Shown here: piece by piece, positions 52,507-62,351 of the stretch
Numbering within the stretch: position 1 is the first letter of the stretch
Layout: each line of letters opens with the position of its first letter
From: Streptomyces sp. NBC_00459
Lineage (GTDB): Bacteria; Actinomycetota; Actinomycetes; Streptomycetales; Streptomycetaceae
Length of the DNA: 64,000 nt
Reading direction: 5' to 3'
NCBI RefSeq assembly: GCF_036013955.1
Contig: NZ_CP107903.1
Location: forward strand, 1,240,001-1,304,000
Notes under the pieces: model-generated
The model's database searches: none
What the model saw: the letters and a program-made list of their open reading frames with translations, nothing else
Told to the model about the DNA's origin: nothing
Made by a program: the position numbers and the translations under genes

Positions 52507-53133
52507 CTATGCGTCCCCGTACGCCTCTCCCCCGAGTTCGAACCCGGCCGTCCCCGCCGTCGCGTCCGCCAGCCATGCCCGGAACGCCTCCACATCGGTG
52601 TCCGGCAGCCCGATCTCGATCGTGACGGCCTCGCCGTAGCGCACCTCGCGCACCTCGCGGCCGGTGGACCGCAGGTCGTTCTGGACCTTTCCGGCCCGCT
52701 GGTGGTCGACGGTCACCGTGGCCAGCCGGAAGCGGCGGCGGGTGCGGGTGCCGAGCACGTCGAGGGCTTCGCCGACCGCTCCCCCGTAGGCCCGGATGAG
52801 GCCCCCCGCGCCCAGTTTGACGCCGCCGTAGTAGCGGGTGACGACGGCGACGACGTACCTCATGTCGCGGCGCAGCAGCATCTGGAGCATGGGGACTCCG
52901 GCGGTGCCGCCCGGCTCGCCGTCGTCGCTCGCCCTCTGTACGGAGGCGTCGGCGCCGATGACGTACGCGAAGCAGTTGTGGGTGGCGTCGGCGTGCTCCT
53001 TGCGGACGGCGGCGACGAACTCCTGCGCTTCCTGTTCGGTGGCCGCGGGGGCGAGGGCACACAGGAAGCGGGAGCGGTTGACCTCGGTCTCGTGCACACC
53101 CGCGCGGGTCACTGTGCGGTACTCGTCCGGCAT
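52507..53133 (-). CDS. YigZ/IMPACT-family protein
   Basis: 208 residues from ATG 53133. The UPF0029 N-terminal domain is clear ([86 protein letters not shown]), followed by the DUF1949-type C-terminal domain ([21 protein letters not shown]). The family is ubiquitous; bacterial members are thought to bind translating ribosomes or regulators, but a precise function is not established. Confidence 0.9.
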   Translation of the reverse strand: MPDEYRTVTRAGVHETEVNRSRFLCALAPAATEQEAQEFVAAVRKEHADATHNCFAYVIGADASVQRASDDGEPGGTAGVPMLQMLLRRDMRYVVAVVTRYYGGVKLGAGGLIRAYGGAVGEALDVLGTRTRRRFRLATVTVDHQRAGKVQNDLRSTGREVREVRYGEAVTIEIGLPDTDVEAFRAWLADATAGTAGFELGGEAYGDA

Positions 53134-53266
53134 CCGGCCACCCTACGGGCGCCGACGTGGTGGATACTCACTCCTCGTTGCCAAAGGCCGCAGGCCATGC
53201 TTAATGCATAGAGAAGTAAACAAAGAAGTAAACGGCAGACAAAGAAGACCCCAAGGAGATCATCGC

Positions 53267-55273
53267 ATGACCGGCGTCGAGGTGGATGGCAAGGACAATG
53301 CCGGGCCCGCAGGGCCGAGTCCTTCCGCGACGGTGTCCGTGCGGCCCGCGCCCCGCTGGCGGGCCTGGCTTCTGGAAGGGCTCAGCGAGCAGTCGGCCCG
53401 GCATCCGGGGCCGCACGCCACTCCGGCCGAGGACCATCGGGGCCACCGGTGGTGGCGGGTCATGTGCCTGACCGGCGTCGACTACTTCTCGACGCTCGGC
53501 TACCAGCCGGGCATCGCCGCCCTCGCGGCCGGCCTTCTCTCACCGCTCGCCACGCTCGTACTGATCGCACTGACGCTGCTGGGCGCGCTGCCGGTCTACC
53601 GCCGGGTCGCGCGGGAGAGTCCGCACGGCGAGGGGTCGATCGCCATGCTGGAGCGGTTGCTGCCCTGGTGGTCGGGGAAGATCTTCGTGCTCGTGCTGCT
53701 CGGTTTCGCGGCCACGGACTTCATGATCACGATCACTCTGTCGGCGGCGGACGCCTCCGCGCATGTCGTGGAGAATCCTTTCGCCCCGCACTGGATGCAC
53801 AACGGGAACGTCTGGATCACTCTCGTCCTGGTCCTCGGGCTGGGCGCGGTGTTCCTGAAGGGCTTCAAGGAGGCCATCGGCATCGCCGTGGTGCTCGTGG
53901 GTGCCTATCTCACCCTCAACGTGGTCGTCCTCGCCGTCTCCGCCTGGGAGGTGTTCAGCCACCCCGTCAGGATCGGCGACTGGACCGACGCGATGACCGC
54001 GGAGCACTCGTCGCCGATCGCGATGATCGGGGTGGCGCTGCTCGTCTTCCCGAAGCTGGCGCTGGGCATGTCCGGCTTCGAGACCGGCGTGGCAGTGATG
54101 CCGCAGGTCAAGGGGGACGGGACGGACACGCACGAGCGGCCCGAAGGCCGGATCCGGGAGACCCGCAAGCTGCTCACCACGGCGGCCGTGATCATGAGCT
54201 GCTTCCTGCTGCTGTCCAGTCTGGCGACGACGATCCTGATCCCGCAGTCCGCCTTCGAGAGCGGCGGCCCGGCGAACGGGCGCGCACTCGCCTATCTCGC
54301 GCACGAACACCTCGGCGAGGCCTTCGGCACGGTCTACGACGTGTCGACGATCGCGATCCTCTGGTTCGCGGGCGCCTCCGCACTCGCCGGACTGCTGAAC
54401 CTCGTACCGCGCTATCTGCCGCGCTACGGCATGGCGCCCGAATGGACGCGTGCCGTACGGCCGTTGGTGCTGGTGTTCATGGCGGCGGCCGTGTTCATCA
54501 CGCTCTGGTTCAACGCGAACGTCGACGACCAGAGCGGCGCGTACGCGACCGGTGTGCTGGTGCTGATGCTGTCCGCGTCCTTCGCGTCGGCGGTCGCCGT
54601 GCACAAGCGCGGTCATCGGGCGGCCACGATCGGCTTCGGCGCGATCACCGTGGTGTTCGCCTACACCCTGGTCACGAACGTGATCGAGCGACCCGACGGC
54701 ATCAAGATCGCGATGATCTTCATCCTGGCGATCCTCGTCACGTCGTTCGCGTCCCGGGTGCGCCGCGCCTTCGAACTGCGGGCCGCGGAAGTGACGTTCG
54801 ACGATACGGCGGCCCGGATCATCGACGAGGCCGCGGCCGGCGGTCCGCTTCTCCTGATCGCGAACGAGCCCCAGGAGCACAGCACCCGGGAGTACCGCGC
54901 CAAGGAGTACAGCCAGCGCGAGCAGACCCACATCCCGGACGGCCGTCCCGTGCTGTTCCTGGAGGTGTTCGTGCGGGACTCCTCCGACTTCACGGCCGAT
55001 CTCGCCGTGCGCGGCGACGAGAAGCACGGCGCTCGCCGCCTGCGCGTGGAGGGCGCGACCGTGCCGAACACCATCGCGGCGGTGCTGATGCAACTGCGCG
55101 ACCGCACCGGCCAGGTCCCGCACGCCTATTTCAACTGGACCGAGGGCAACCCCTTCAGCCACCTGGTCCGCTTCCTGATCTTCGGCCATGGCGAGGTCGC
55201 CCCGGTCACCCGCGAGGTGCTCCGGCGCGCCGAACCGGACCTGGACCGCCGCCCACGCGTGCACGTGGGCTGA
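53267..55273 (+). CDS. APC-superfamily permease with cytoplasmic C-terminal domain
   Basis: 668 residues from ATG 53267 with AAGGAG nine bases upstream. A hydrophilic N-terminus of about 65 residues is followed by 12 or so membrane helices ([45 protein letters not shown] ...), with helix-break residues [15 protein letters not shown]. The last 170 residues are soluble ([28 protein letters not shown] ... [31 protein letters not shown]). It probably moves an amino acid or cation; substrate unknown. The leader just before the start has the direct repeat AGAAGTAAAC twice (about 53211 and 53225). Confidence 0.82.
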   Translation: MTGVEVDGKDNAGPAGPSPSATVSVRPAPRWRAWLLEGLSEQSARHPGPHATPAEDHRGHRWWRVMCLTGVDYFSTLGYQPGIAALAAGLLSPLATLVLIALTLLGALPVYRRVARESPHGEGSIAMLERLLPWWSGKIFVLVLLGFAATDFMITITLSAADASAHVVENPFAPHWMHNGNVWITLVLVLGLGAVFLKGFKEAIGIAVVLVGAYLTLNVVVLAVSAWEVFSHPVRIGDWTDAMTAEHSSPIAMIGVALLVFPKLALGMSGFETGVAVMPQVKGDGTDTHERPEGRIRETRKLLTTAAVIMSCFLLLSSLATTILIPQSAFESGGPANGRALAYLAHEHLGEAFGTVYDVSTIAILWFAGASALAGLLNLVPRYLPRYGMAPEWTRAVRPLVLVFMAAAVFITLWFNANVDDQSGAYATGVLVLMLSASFASAVAVHKRGHRAATIGFGAITVVFAYTLVTNVIERPDGIKIAMIFILAILVTSFASRVRRAFELRAAEVTFDDTAARIIDEAAAGGPLLLIANEPQEHSTREYRAKEYSQREQTHIPDGRPVLFLEVFVRDSSDFTADLAVRGDEKHGARRLRVEGATVPNTIAAVLMQLRDRTGQVPHAYFNWTEGNPFSHLVRFLIFGHGEVAPVTREVLRRAEPDLDRRPRVHVG

Positions 55274-55300
55274 CCCGGACCGGACAGGATCGGCTTCGGG

Positions 55301-55843
55301 TCAAGGGGTCTTCGTCCCGCGCGGCACGATCATGTCCGTGAGCAGGGCCGTGCCGGGCGCGAGGCCCTGCCAGTCCTCGCCGCGCCAGGCCAGGACGGCG
55401 ATCGCGGAGGTCGGGAACTTCGTCCGAACGTCGTCCAGCGCGTCGTCGAGCGCTTCCCCGGCCAGCTCCAGCACCAGTTCCCCCAGGCCGGGGTTGTGCC
55501 CGACCAGCAGCAACGTCCCGACGGCAAGCGGGACTTCGCGTACGACGGCCAGCAACTCCGGTACGTCGGCCCCGTACAGCCTCGGATCGTGCCGGACCTG
55601 CGGCGGGGTGTCCCACTCGGCCGCCGCCAACTCCCAGGTCCGGCGGGCGCGTTCGGCGGTGGAACACAGGACGAGGTCCGGCAGGCAGTCGGCCTCGGCG
55701 AGCACGCGTCCGGCTGCGGGAGCGTCCCGCAGGCCGCGCGGCCCGAGAGGGCGGTCGTGGTCGTCGACACCCATCGGCCAGGCCGACTTGGCGTGCCGCA
55801 GGACGACCAGACGGCGCAGCGGGCCCATGCCGTGGTCGGTCAC
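55301..55843 (-). CDS. SixA-type phosphohistidine phosphatase
   Basis: 180 residues from GTG 55843. The histidine phosphatase motif is RRLVVLRHAKSAW (RHGxS variant) with the second catalytic histidine in LLVGHNPGLGELVLELAG; the length suits the short SixA class. It dephosphorylates phosphohistidine in signalling or PTS-like proteins. Its GTG overlaps the stop of the upstream CysRS-like gene (GTGA), so both are translated together. Confidence 0.88.
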   Translation of the reverse strand: MTDHGMGPLRRLVVLRHAKSAWPMGVDDHDRPLGPRGLRDAPAAGRVLAEADCLPDLVLCSTAERARRTWELAAAEWDTPPQVRHDPRLYGADVPELLAVVREVPLAVGTLLLVGHNPGLGELVLELAGEALDDALDDVRTKFPTSAIAVLAWRGEDWQGLAPGTALLTDMIVPRGTKTP

Positions 55844-56568
55844 CTCAACGACCCGATCTCTCGGGTGAGTTCGAGGCCGAGAATGCGGTCGGCGTAGGCG
55901 TACGTCTCGAAGCGGGCCCCGTCCGCCAGCCCGTCGAGGGTCTCGACGCGGCGCAGGACGTCCAGTACGGCGGGCAGATCCAGGTCGTCCTCCCAGGCGG
56001 CGCGCAGTTCCTGGCGTACCCCCTCGGGCACCGGACGGGACGGCTGCACCGCCCAGCCGGCGACCGACCGGCGCCAGTGCGCGAGCGCGCTCCCCGCGTC
56101 GGCCAGCGCGGCCGGGGTCAGATGGACGGGTTCGGAGCGAGGGTGGGCGAGGAGGGCGAGGCGGAGGGTGGCGGGGTCGATGTCGCCGGGGGCACCCTCC
56201 GCGTCGGCGGAGTCGACCGGGGCGACGTCGATCCGGAGGCCGCCCGTCTCACCGTCACCCCGGCTCACCACGTGGATCAGCTGGGCCCCCGCGAACTCCG
56301 GTCCGACGTCACGCCGGTCCTCGAAGGGCCGGATGCCGAGAGCCGCGGCGCCCGCCCGGAGTTCGGCCACCTGTTCCTCACCGGCCAGCACGGCCCACAC
56401 GGGGGTGCCGCCGATTTCCAGGGCGCGGGCGAGGACATCGGCGACCAGGAGGACACGGAGGGCGGTGGTGTCGAAGCCTGGGGCATGCGCCTCGACACGG
56501 GTCAGGGCCCGACGGGCCGGGGCGGCGACTACGGACTCGGAGGTTCGGGCGTCGTAGATGCGAAGCAC
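55840..56568 (-). CDS. degenerate cysteinyl-tRNA synthetase/MshC-like protein
   Basis: 242 residues if GTG 56568 is the start (VLRIYDARTSE). The start matches the first strand of CysRS and MshC (LRIYDTxT). The last 110 residues match their helical domain (DPATLRLALLAHPRSEPVHLTPAALADAGSALAHWRRSV ... VRQELRAAWEDDLDLPAVLDVLRRVETL). The HIGH and KMSKS motifs and the zinc ligands are absent, and the protein is about half the normal length. It cannot charge tRNA by the usual route. It is co-translated with SixA. A regulatory or substrate-binding role is possible; none is known to me. Confidence 0.6.
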   Translation of the reverse strand: MLRIYDARTSESVVAAPARRALTRVEAHAPGFDTTALRVLLVADVLARALEIGGTPVWAVLAGEEQVAELRAGAAALGIRPFEDRRDVGPEFAGAQLIHVVSRGDGETGGLRIDVAPVDSADAEGAPGDIDPATLRLALLAHPRSEPVHLTPAALADAGSALAHWRRSVAGWAVQPSRPVPEGVRQELRAAWEDDLDLPAVLDVLRRVETLDGLADGARFETYAYADRILGLELTREIGSLR

Positions 56569-56918
56569 GGTGCCGAGCGTAACGCTCCGCCGGGTCGGGG
56601 GGTCGATTCGGCTCGGGGCGGTGGTGTTCGCGCACTGTTCCTCGCGGGCCCTTTGCGGCGGTTCGTGCGACCCACGGCCCGCGGGGGGATGGTCGCACAG
56701 CTTTCCAGTCCCCTGCAGGGGCGCGTTGCGCGTCCGCGTTGTCAGGCGCCGCAGTCCCGGTGAGCGGGACGGAAAACGGTGGCTCAGCGGCTTTACGCGC
56801 AGCTTATTGATTGTACCGACCGTTAGGTCTACTTTACGCGGCAGGTGCACCGGAGTCGCAGACGGGCACGCGCCGCATCTCCCCTTCCCCACCCCCGCTC
56901 ACCCTTGGAAGGCCGCCC
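56569..56918. other. divergent intergenic region before the MFS gene
   Basis: 350 bases without a gene. It holds a diverged copy of the dispersed palindromic repeat (about 56690-56727: TGGTCGCACAGCTTTCCAG, then CCCCTGCAGGGGCG) and the 22-bp operator at 56811-56832, followed by the MFS leader. Confidence 0.6.
56811..56832 (+). promoter_or_regulatory. shared TetR-type operator, site A (MFS gene)
   Basis: TTGTACC, 8-base spacer beginning GACCG, then GGTCTAC. TTGTACCGACCG is identical in sites B and C of the oxidative cluster, and CTTT follows in all three. It ends 86 bases before the MFS start. Confidence 0.65.
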
Positions 56919-58379
56919 ATGACCCAGACACAGACCACCGCCCCGCAGGAAGGCGAGAGACCCCTCTCCACCCGGCGCAACGCCCTCGTCGTCGTCGCGC
57001 TCGTGTGGACCGTCCAGTTGGTCGCGCTCATGGCCGCGTTGTCCGGCATCGCGCAGGCCGAGGTCGCGATCCACTTCCGGACGACCGAGATCGCCTGGTT
57101 CACCCTGATGACGCTCCTGACAGGGACCTTCTTCCTGCCGTTCGCGGTCAAGGCCGCGGCACTCTTCGGCAAGAAGAAGGTGCTGCTCGTCGCCACCGGG
57201 CTGGGCTTCGTCGGCGACCTGATCGCCGCGCTCGCCACCGACTACCGCACCCTGCTCATCGGGCGCGGCATCGCGGGCATCTACGCGGCCACCGCCCCGC
57301 TGGCGTACGCGATCACGCGCGACGTGTTTCCCCGCCGCTGGGTCGGACTCGCCAGCGGCATCCTCGCCGGCGGCGTCGGCCTCGTCGCCTTCGGCGGGCC
57401 GTTCCTGTCCGGCTGGCTCCTGGACGACTACGGCTTCCGCGGCGTCCTGTGGTTCATGGCCATCAGCACCGCGGCAAGCTTCGTGCTGGTCGCGGCCTTC
57501 GTGCCCGAGAGCCCGATCCGCGCGGCGGGCGGCCGGATGGACTGGCTCGGCGGCATCCTCCTCGGCGGCGGCATCACGGCGCTCGTCTACGCCGTCGGCC
57601 AGGGCTCGCACTGGGGCTGGGACAGCGGCGAGTTCGCGACCTGGACCGCCGGGGCACTGATCGCGCTGATCGCCTTCATCATCGTCGAACGCCGTGTCGC
57701 CGAGCCCCTGTTCCCGCCGGCCATGACCCGGCGTCGCTCGGTGTGGACCGTCCTGCTGGCCACCTCCATCGCAGCCGGTTCGCTCAGCGCCGTCGGCGTC
57801 GTCATCCAGATGCTGATACTGATGCCGAAGATCCCCAACGTCTCCGAAGGCCTGGGCTGGTCCGGTACCCACAACGCCATCGTCACCAGCCCCATCAGCC
57901 TCATGATCATCGTGGCGGCGGTCAGCACCGGCTTCCTCGCCCGCCGCATGGACGCGCGGATCCTTCTCGGCGCCGGCTCGGCACTCACCGTCCTCGGCTA
58001 CGGCATCGGCACCCAACTGCACCACAGCGCCCCGCAGATCGTGGGGATGGGCATCATCGCGGGGACCGGCACGGGCATGGTCATGGCCATCGCACCCATC
58101 ATGATCATCGAGGTGGTCACCCCCGAGGAACAGGCGCTGGCCAACGGGGCCCAGACCCTCGGTCAGGGCGTCGCGCAGATCATCGTGTCCCAGCTGGCGT
58201 TCGTCGTGATGGCCCAGCACGGGGCGATCCTGCAGGGCACCCAGTTCTATCTCGACGAGGGCTTCACCAACGGGCTCTGGCTCGTCGTGGGTTGCTGCGC
58301 CGTGGGCACGCTGCTCGTCTCCCTGATCCCCAGGAGCAAGCGCCTCGACGAGGTCCAGGCCGGCCAGGCGGCCGTCTGA
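56919..58379 (+). CDS. MFS transporter, DHA2-like
   Basis: 486 residues from ATG 56919 (GGAAGG upstream). Twelve to fourteen helices; the first begins ALVVVALVWTVQLVALMAALSGIAQAEV. Motif A-like loop FAVKAAALFGKKKVLLVATGLGFVGDLIAALA and RGIAGIYAATAPLAYAITRDVFPRRWVGLASGILAGGVGL are typical of drug:H+ antiporters. The shared operator upstream ties it to the P450/monooxygenase genes. It could import the substrate or export a product. Confidence 0.88.
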   Translation: MTQTQTTAPQEGERPLSTRRNALVVVALVWTVQLVALMAALSGIAQAEVAIHFRTTEIAWFTLMTLLTGTFFLPFAVKAAALFGKKKVLLVATGLGFVGDLIAALATDYRTLLIGRGIAGIYAATAPLAYAITRDVFPRRWVGLASGILAGGVGLVAFGGPFLSGWLLDDYGFRGVLWFMAISTAASFVLVAAFVPESPIRAAGGRMDWLGGILLGGGITALVYAVGQGSHWGWDSGEFATWTAGALIALIAFIIVERRVAEPLFPPAMTRRRSVWTVLLATSIAAGSLSAVGVVIQMLILMPKIPNVSEGLGWSGTHNAIVTSPISLMIIVAAVSTGFLARRMDARILLGAGSALTVLGYGIGTQLHHSAPQIVGMGIIAGTGTGMVMAIAPIMIIEVVTPEEQALANGAQTLGQGVAQIIVSQLAFVVMAQHGAILQGTQFYLDEGFTNGLWLVVGCCAVGTLLVSLIPRSKRLDEVQAGQAAV

Positions 58380-58402
58380 CCTCTCGGTCGACGGCACACG
58401 GT

Positions 58403-58451
58403 ACGCGGGACGGCCCCGCCGCTTCACCCGAGCGGCGGGGCCGTCCCGCGT
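58403..58451. terminator. perfect 21-bp bidirectional terminator
   Basis: ACGCGGGACGGCCCCGCCGC plus T (58403-58423) pairs exactly with 58431-58451 across the loop tcacccg, between the convergent MFS and dehydrogenase genes. It lies closer to the MFS stop (24 bases). Confidence 0.85.
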
Positions 58452-58642
58452 CGCGCGGTTTCGTCCGCGAGGGGGCAGAAGGCACCGGCACGCCGTGCCG
58501 TGCCGCACAGCACAGCACAGCACTGGGCCCGATCCCCGGCGGTCCCTCGACGGAATGTCGGGGGACGGCGGTGGATCGGGCCCACGGCCACCGGCTTGCC
58601 GCCGCGCGCCTGTGAGTGTGAGGCAGCGGGACGACGTTCGCT

Positions 58643-59560
58643 CTAGCCGAACTGGTGCTTGAGGAAGGAGCCGGACCACGCCATCAGGTCGGACGGCACG
58701 TAGTAGTCCTTCTCGTCGTTGATGCTGTCCCAGTTCGCCGCGACGTCCTCGACGGTCGCCGGACCGTCCTGGTGGACGTACCCCTCGGTCGAGGCGATGA
58801 ACAGGCGGGCGAAGCGGCCGGCGCCGGCCGTGTAGATCTCCCCGTTGACCGGGCAGCTCTCGTGGGCGAGGTACGCCACCATCGGCGCCACCGCCGCCGA
58901 CGGCATGTGCGGCACACCAGGAACGGGCTGCGCGTCGTCCGGCTGCTCGCCCCCGCCCATGCGGGTCATCGCCGCCGGCGCGATCAGGTTGACCTTGATG
59001 TTGTGCGGCTCGCCGGCCAGCCGGGCGCTGCGGGCCAGGCCGACCGTGCCCGCCTTCGCCGCCGCGTACGACAGGTTGTTGTCGAGTCCGAACATGCCGC
59101 TGGAGGTGGTCAGTACGGCCCGCCCGTACCCCTGCTCGACGAAGTGCGGCCAGGCGGCCCGCAGCGTGTTGAACGAGCCGACGAGGTGTACGGCGAGGTG
59201 GCGCTCCAGGTTCTCCGCGTCGATCTCGGGCAGCCCGGCGTACCGGATGATCCCGGCATTGTTGACGAGGACGTCGATACGGCCGAAGTCCTCGATCGCG
59301 TGGTCGATGATCGCCTGGGCACCGGGCTGCGTGGACACGTCGTTGGTGTCGGCGACAGCCGTGCCGCCCGCGGCGGTGATCTCCTCGACGACCGTCTGCG
59401 CGGGGCCGATGTCCGAGCCGTCGCCCTCCATCGACCCGCCGAGGTCGTTGACGACGACCTTCGCGCCCCGCTCCGCCAGCAGACGGGCGTAGGCCCGGCC
59501 GAGCCCGCGGCCCGCGCCGGTGACGACGGCGACGCGTCCTTGGAAGCTGAACTCGCTCAT
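58643..59560 (-). CDS. short-chain dehydrogenase, 17-beta-HSD4/MFE2-like
   Basis: 305 residues from ATG 59560 (AGGAG seven bases upstream). Cofactor motif VVTGAGRGLGRAYARLLAERGAKVVVNDLGG, NNAGIIR, catalytic SS(G)...YAAAKAG. The long form with VVVNDLGGSMEGDG and a C-terminal region of about 60 residues (GARFARLFIASTEGYVHQ-like) resembles the hydroxyacyl-CoA/hydroxysteroid dehydrogenase part of peroxisomal MFE-2. It oxidises an alcohol to a ketone with NAD. Last gene of the P450 operon, 62 bases after the P450. Confidence 0.88.
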   Translation of the reverse strand: MSEFSFQGRVAVVTGAGRGLGRAYARLLAERGAKVVVNDLGGSMEGDGSDIGPAQTVVEEITAAGGTAVADTNDVSTQPGAQAIIDHAIEDFGRIDVLVNNAGIIRYAGLPEIDAENLERHLAVHLVGSFNTLRAAWPHFVEQGYGRAVLTTSSGMFGLDNNLSYAAAKAGTVGLARSARLAGEPHNIKVNLIAPAAMTRMGGGEQPDDAQPVPGVPHMPSAAVAPMVAYLAHESCPVNGEIYTAGAGRFARLFIASTEGYVHQDGPATVEDVAANWDSINDEKDYYVPSDLMAWSGSFLKHQFG

Positions 59561-59622
59561 AGGTGACTCCTGTTGTGCCGGGGTTGTGGGACGGTCGCCG
59601 TCCGCCGCGTACCGCACGGGGA

Positions 59623-60861
59623 CTACCAGGTGACGGGCAACTCGCTGATACCGAAGGCGAGCGCGTCGGCCGGACGGAATTCGAGCTCGTCACGGTCGAC
59701 GGCGAGGCGAAGGGCCGGGACGCGCCGGAAGAGCGTGCCGTAGACGACCTGGAGCTCGATGCGGGCGAGTTGCTGACCGAGGCACTGGTGGATGCCCCAG
59801 CCGAAGGCGACATGGTGGCTCGCCTTGCGGGTGAGGTCGAGCTTCTCCGGCTCGGGGAAGGCCTCCGGGTCCCAGTTCCCGGCGGGCAGCGGGACGACGA
59901 TGCCGTCGCCCGCCTTGATCTCCACGCCCTCGAACTCGAAGTCCTCGGCGGCGATCCGGCGCTGCCCGAGCTGCGGAACGCTCAGATAGCGCAGGATCTC
60001 CTCGACCGCGTTCGCCACGGCCTTGGTGTCGTCGATCCCGCGCAGGTCCGCCAGCTGGCCGGGGTTCTCCAGCAGCAGGGCGGTACCCAGTGTGATCATG
60101 CTCGCGCTGGTCTCGTGTCCTGCGATCAGCAGGATCATGGACAGCATGACGGCCTCGGGAAGGGTGAGGTCGCCGTCCTTGATCCGCGCGGCGAAGTCCG
60201 AGAGGACGTCCTCGGCCGGGTCCTCCATCTTCTTCTGGAGCACTCCGGCCAGGTAGCCGCCCAGTGCCCTGTTCGCCGACTCCTGCTGCTCGGTCGACTT
60301 GTCGCTCCTGGTGGCCCAGGAGGCGTGTTCCTGGAAGAAGTCGTGGTCCTCGTACGGCACTCCGAGCAGTGCGCAGATCATCAGCGAGGGCAGCGGCAGT
60401 GACAGCGCGGTCACCAGGTTCGCCGGTTTGGGGCCCGCGAGCATCTTGTCGATGAGTTCGTCGGTGAACTCCTGGATCCTCGGCCGCAGCGCCTCCATGC
60501 GGGGGCGGGTGAACGGGCGGGTCATCATGCGGCGGATGCGCGTGTGGTCGGCGCCGTCGGCGTTGAAGATCGTGAGCGGGTGGTGGTGCGCCGTCTCCGC
60601 CATGGCCCGGTTCGGATAGGGGAACCCGGCCTGCTTGTCGTTCGAGCTGACCCGGGGATCGGACAGGATCGCCCGCTGCGCGGCATGGCCGGTGACCAGC
60701 CACGGGGTGCTGCCGTCCCAGATTCGGGCCCGGGAGACCGGGGCCTTGTCGTGCAGGGCGCGCAGCCCGGGGGGCGGTGCGAAGGGGCACTTGGCGTCCC
60801 GGTCGTCCTGATAGAAGTACACCTGCTCGTCGGGGGCGAGCGGGGTCTCTGCCTCAGCCAT
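59623..60861 (-). CDS. cytochrome P450 monooxygenase
   Basis: 412 residues from ATG 60861 (GAGGAG upstream). I-helix oxygen-binding motif LIAGHETSASM, K-helix ExxR in EEILR, heme loop FGWGIHQCLGQQLAR with the ligand Cys360. Soluble bacterial class I P450, CYP105/107-like in layout. It hydroxylates an unreactive carbon using electrons from the ferredoxin and reductase encoded immediately upstream on the same strand. The dehydrogenases nearby would oxidise the new hydroxyl. Confidence 0.95.
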   Translation of the reverse strand: MAEAETPLAPDEQVYFYQDDRDAKCPFAPPPGLRALHDKAPVSRARIWDGSTPWLVTGHAAQRAILSDPRVSSNDKQAGFPYPNRAMAETAHHHPLTIFNADGADHTRIRRMMTRPFTRPRMEALRPRIQEFTDELIDKMLAGPKPANLVTALSLPLPSLMICALLGVPYEDHDFFQEHASWATRSDKSTEQQESANRALGGYLAGVLQKKMEDPAEDVLSDFAARIKDGDLTLPEAVMLSMILLIAGHETSASMITLGTALLLENPGQLADLRGIDDTKAVANAVEEILRYLSVPQLGQRRIAAEDFEFEGVEIKAGDGIVVPLPAGNWDPEAFPEPEKLDLTRKASHHVAFGWGIHQCLGQQLARIELQVVYGTLFRRVPALRLAVDRDELEFRPADALAFGISELPVTW

Positions 60862-60935
60862 GGATTCTCCTCGAATGGTGGCGACGGAACGCACGCGGAA
60901 CCGGGAGTGATCTCCTCCTCGGTCCGTCGCTCGGT

Positions 60936-61130
60936 CTATTCCTCGATACGGATGGCCAGCGCCGGGCAGATCGCGGCGGCGTTGCGCACGTCCTCGGCCA
61001 GTTCGGCGGGCGGGTTCTCGTCCAGGAGGACGACGATGCCGTCCTCGTCACGCTGGTCGAACACGTCCATGGCGGCGGACACGCACTGCCCGGCGGCGAC
61101 GCACTTCTCCTCGTCGACAACAACCTTCAT
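60936..61130 (-). CDS. [3Fe-4S] ferredoxin partner of P450
   Basis: 64 residues from ATG 61130. Three cysteines (C10, C16, C55) in KCVAAGQC and AAAICPALA, with alanine at the fourth ligand position, define the 3Fe-4S type that serves Streptomyces P450s. It carries electrons from the reductase gene just upstream (18 bases) to the P450 downstream (74 bases). Confidence 0.92.
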   Translation of the reverse strand: MKVVVDEEKCVAAGQCVSAAMDVFDQRDEDGIVVLLDENPPAELAEDVRNAAAICPALAIRIEE

Positions 61131-61148
61131 GGCGTCTCTCCTGAACCT

Positions 61149-62351
61149 TCAGTGGGTGGGTGCGGGTGCGGGTGCGAGCTCGACGGGGGCCTGGAGCGCG
61201 TCGACGACCTCCTGGCGGCGCAGCCGGGTCTGTTTGGGCATGTTCCAGCCGAGGACGCCGGTGACCCGGCCGTCCGCGCGATAGCGGACGACGAACCGGC
61301 GGGCCGCCAAGTCGCCCTCCACGACATCCACTTCGGCCTCGGCGGGCAGGAAGCCGTGGACCTGGAGCTTGGCGTCGAACTGGTCCGTCCAGAAGTACGG
61401 CACCGGCGCGTACGGCCGGTCCTCGCCCAGGATCACTCCGGCGACCGCCATCGCCTGCTCCGTGGCGTTGGTCCGGTTCTCCAGCCGGATCAGCCGGCCC
61501 AGGCCCTCGTGCTGCCAGCGGGCCACGTCACCCACCGCGTAGATCCCCTCGGCCGCCCGGCACCGCGCGTCACACACCACGCCGTTGTCCAGGGCGAGAC
61601 CGCTGTCCGCCAGCCACTGTGTCGTCGGCACCGCACCGATCGCGACCACGACCGCATCGGCCGGCAGCACCTCGTCCGAGGCCAGCCGCACCCCGGACAC
61701 CCGGCCGCCCTCGCCGGTCAGCCCGACGACGCCCTCGCCCAGCCGCAGTGTCACTCCGCGCTCGGCGTGCAGTTCGGCCAGCGCCCCCGACACCACCGGG
61801 CCCACCTGCGACGCCATCGGCGCCGCCAACGGGCCCGCCAGCGTCACCTCCAGGCCGAGCGTCCGTGCCGTCGCCGCGATCTCCGATCCCAGCACGCCCT
61901 CGCCGACGACCACCAACCGGCGGCCCGGCAGCAACTCGCCGCGCAACGCCAGCGCGTCGTCGAGCGTGCGCAGCACATGCACACCCGCCAGGTCGTCCTG
62001 CCCCGGGAACCTCCGCGCCCGCACACCCGTCGCGATCACGACCGCGTCGGCGTCCACCTGCCGTCCGGACTCCGTACGCACCGTCCGCGACACCGGATCA
62101 AGGCCCACCGCCGGATCACCCAGCACGAACTCGGCTTCCAGCGCGGCCAGTTGCTCCTGCGCCCGCAGCGCGGCGCGCGCCGGCTCCCAGGCACCGGACA
62201 GCACCTGCTTGGACAGCGGCGGCCGGTCGTACGGGGCATGCGGCTCGTCACCGAGCACCGTGATCCCACCCGCGAAGCCCTTGCGCCGCAGCGCCTCTAC
62301 CGTGGACAGCCCGGCCGCGGAGGCGCCCACCACCAGGACGCGGGCCGTCAT
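61149..62351 (-). CDS. NAD(P)H ferredoxin reductase (FAD, rhodocoxin/putidaredoxin reductase type)
   Basis: 400 residues from ATG 62351. FAD motif VLVVGASAAGLSTVEALRRKGF, NAD motif LVVVGEGVLGSEIAATARTLG, then GIYAVGDVARW and the reductase C-terminal domain (PYFWTDQFDAKLQVHGF). It transfers electrons from NAD(P)H to the ferredoxin. The ATG overlaps the stop of a 16-codon leader ORF (ATGA), and a shared operator lies about 90 bases upstream. First enzyme gene of the reductase-ferredoxin-P450-dehydrogenase operon. Confidence 0.93.
   Translation of the reverse strand: MTARVLVVGASAAGLSTVEALRRKGFAGGITVLGDEPHAPYDRPPLSKQVLSGAWEPARAALRAQEQLAALEAEFVLGDPAVGLDPVSRTVRTESGRQVDADAVVIATGVRARRFPGQDDLAGVHVLRTLDDALALRGELLPGRRLVVVGEGVLGSEIAATARTLGLEVTLAGPLAAPMASQVGPVVSGALAELHAERGVTLRLGEGVVGLTGEGGRVSGVRLASDEVLPADAVVVAIGAVPTTQWLADSGLALDNGVVCDARCRAAEGIYAVGDVARWQHEGLGRLIRLENRTNATEQAMAVAGVILGEDRPYAPVPYFWTDQFDAKLQVHGFLPAEAEVDVVEGDLAARRFVVRYRADGRVTGVLGWNMPKQTRLRRQEVVDALQAPVELAPAPAPTH

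Noticed and set aside
52530..52560. GTTCGAACCCGG resembling a tRNA T-loop
   Set aside because: It lies inside the end of the YigZ gene and no acceptor, D or anticodon arms can be formed around it.
53267..55273. KimA/KUP-type potassium importer with c-di-AMP riboswitch
   Set aside because: The first helices do not match KimA or KUP, and no riboswitch-like conserved leader is seen before the start; left as an APC permease of unknown substrate.
55840..56568. Functional cysteinyl-tRNA synthetase or mycothiol ligase
   Set aside because: HIGH, KMSKS and zinc-binding residues are absent and the protein is about half length.
58495..58522. CACAGCACAGCACAGCAC microsatellite and CGGCAC/GTGCCG dyad after the MFS gene
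   Set aside because: Short low-complexity sequence in a convergent gap; no link to a gene or mobile element could be supported.
59623..62351. P450 set as part of an antibiotic biosynthetic cluster
   Set aside because: No synthase, transferase or resistance gene is present within the window; catabolic logic explains the gene set better, though genes beyond the right edge could change this.
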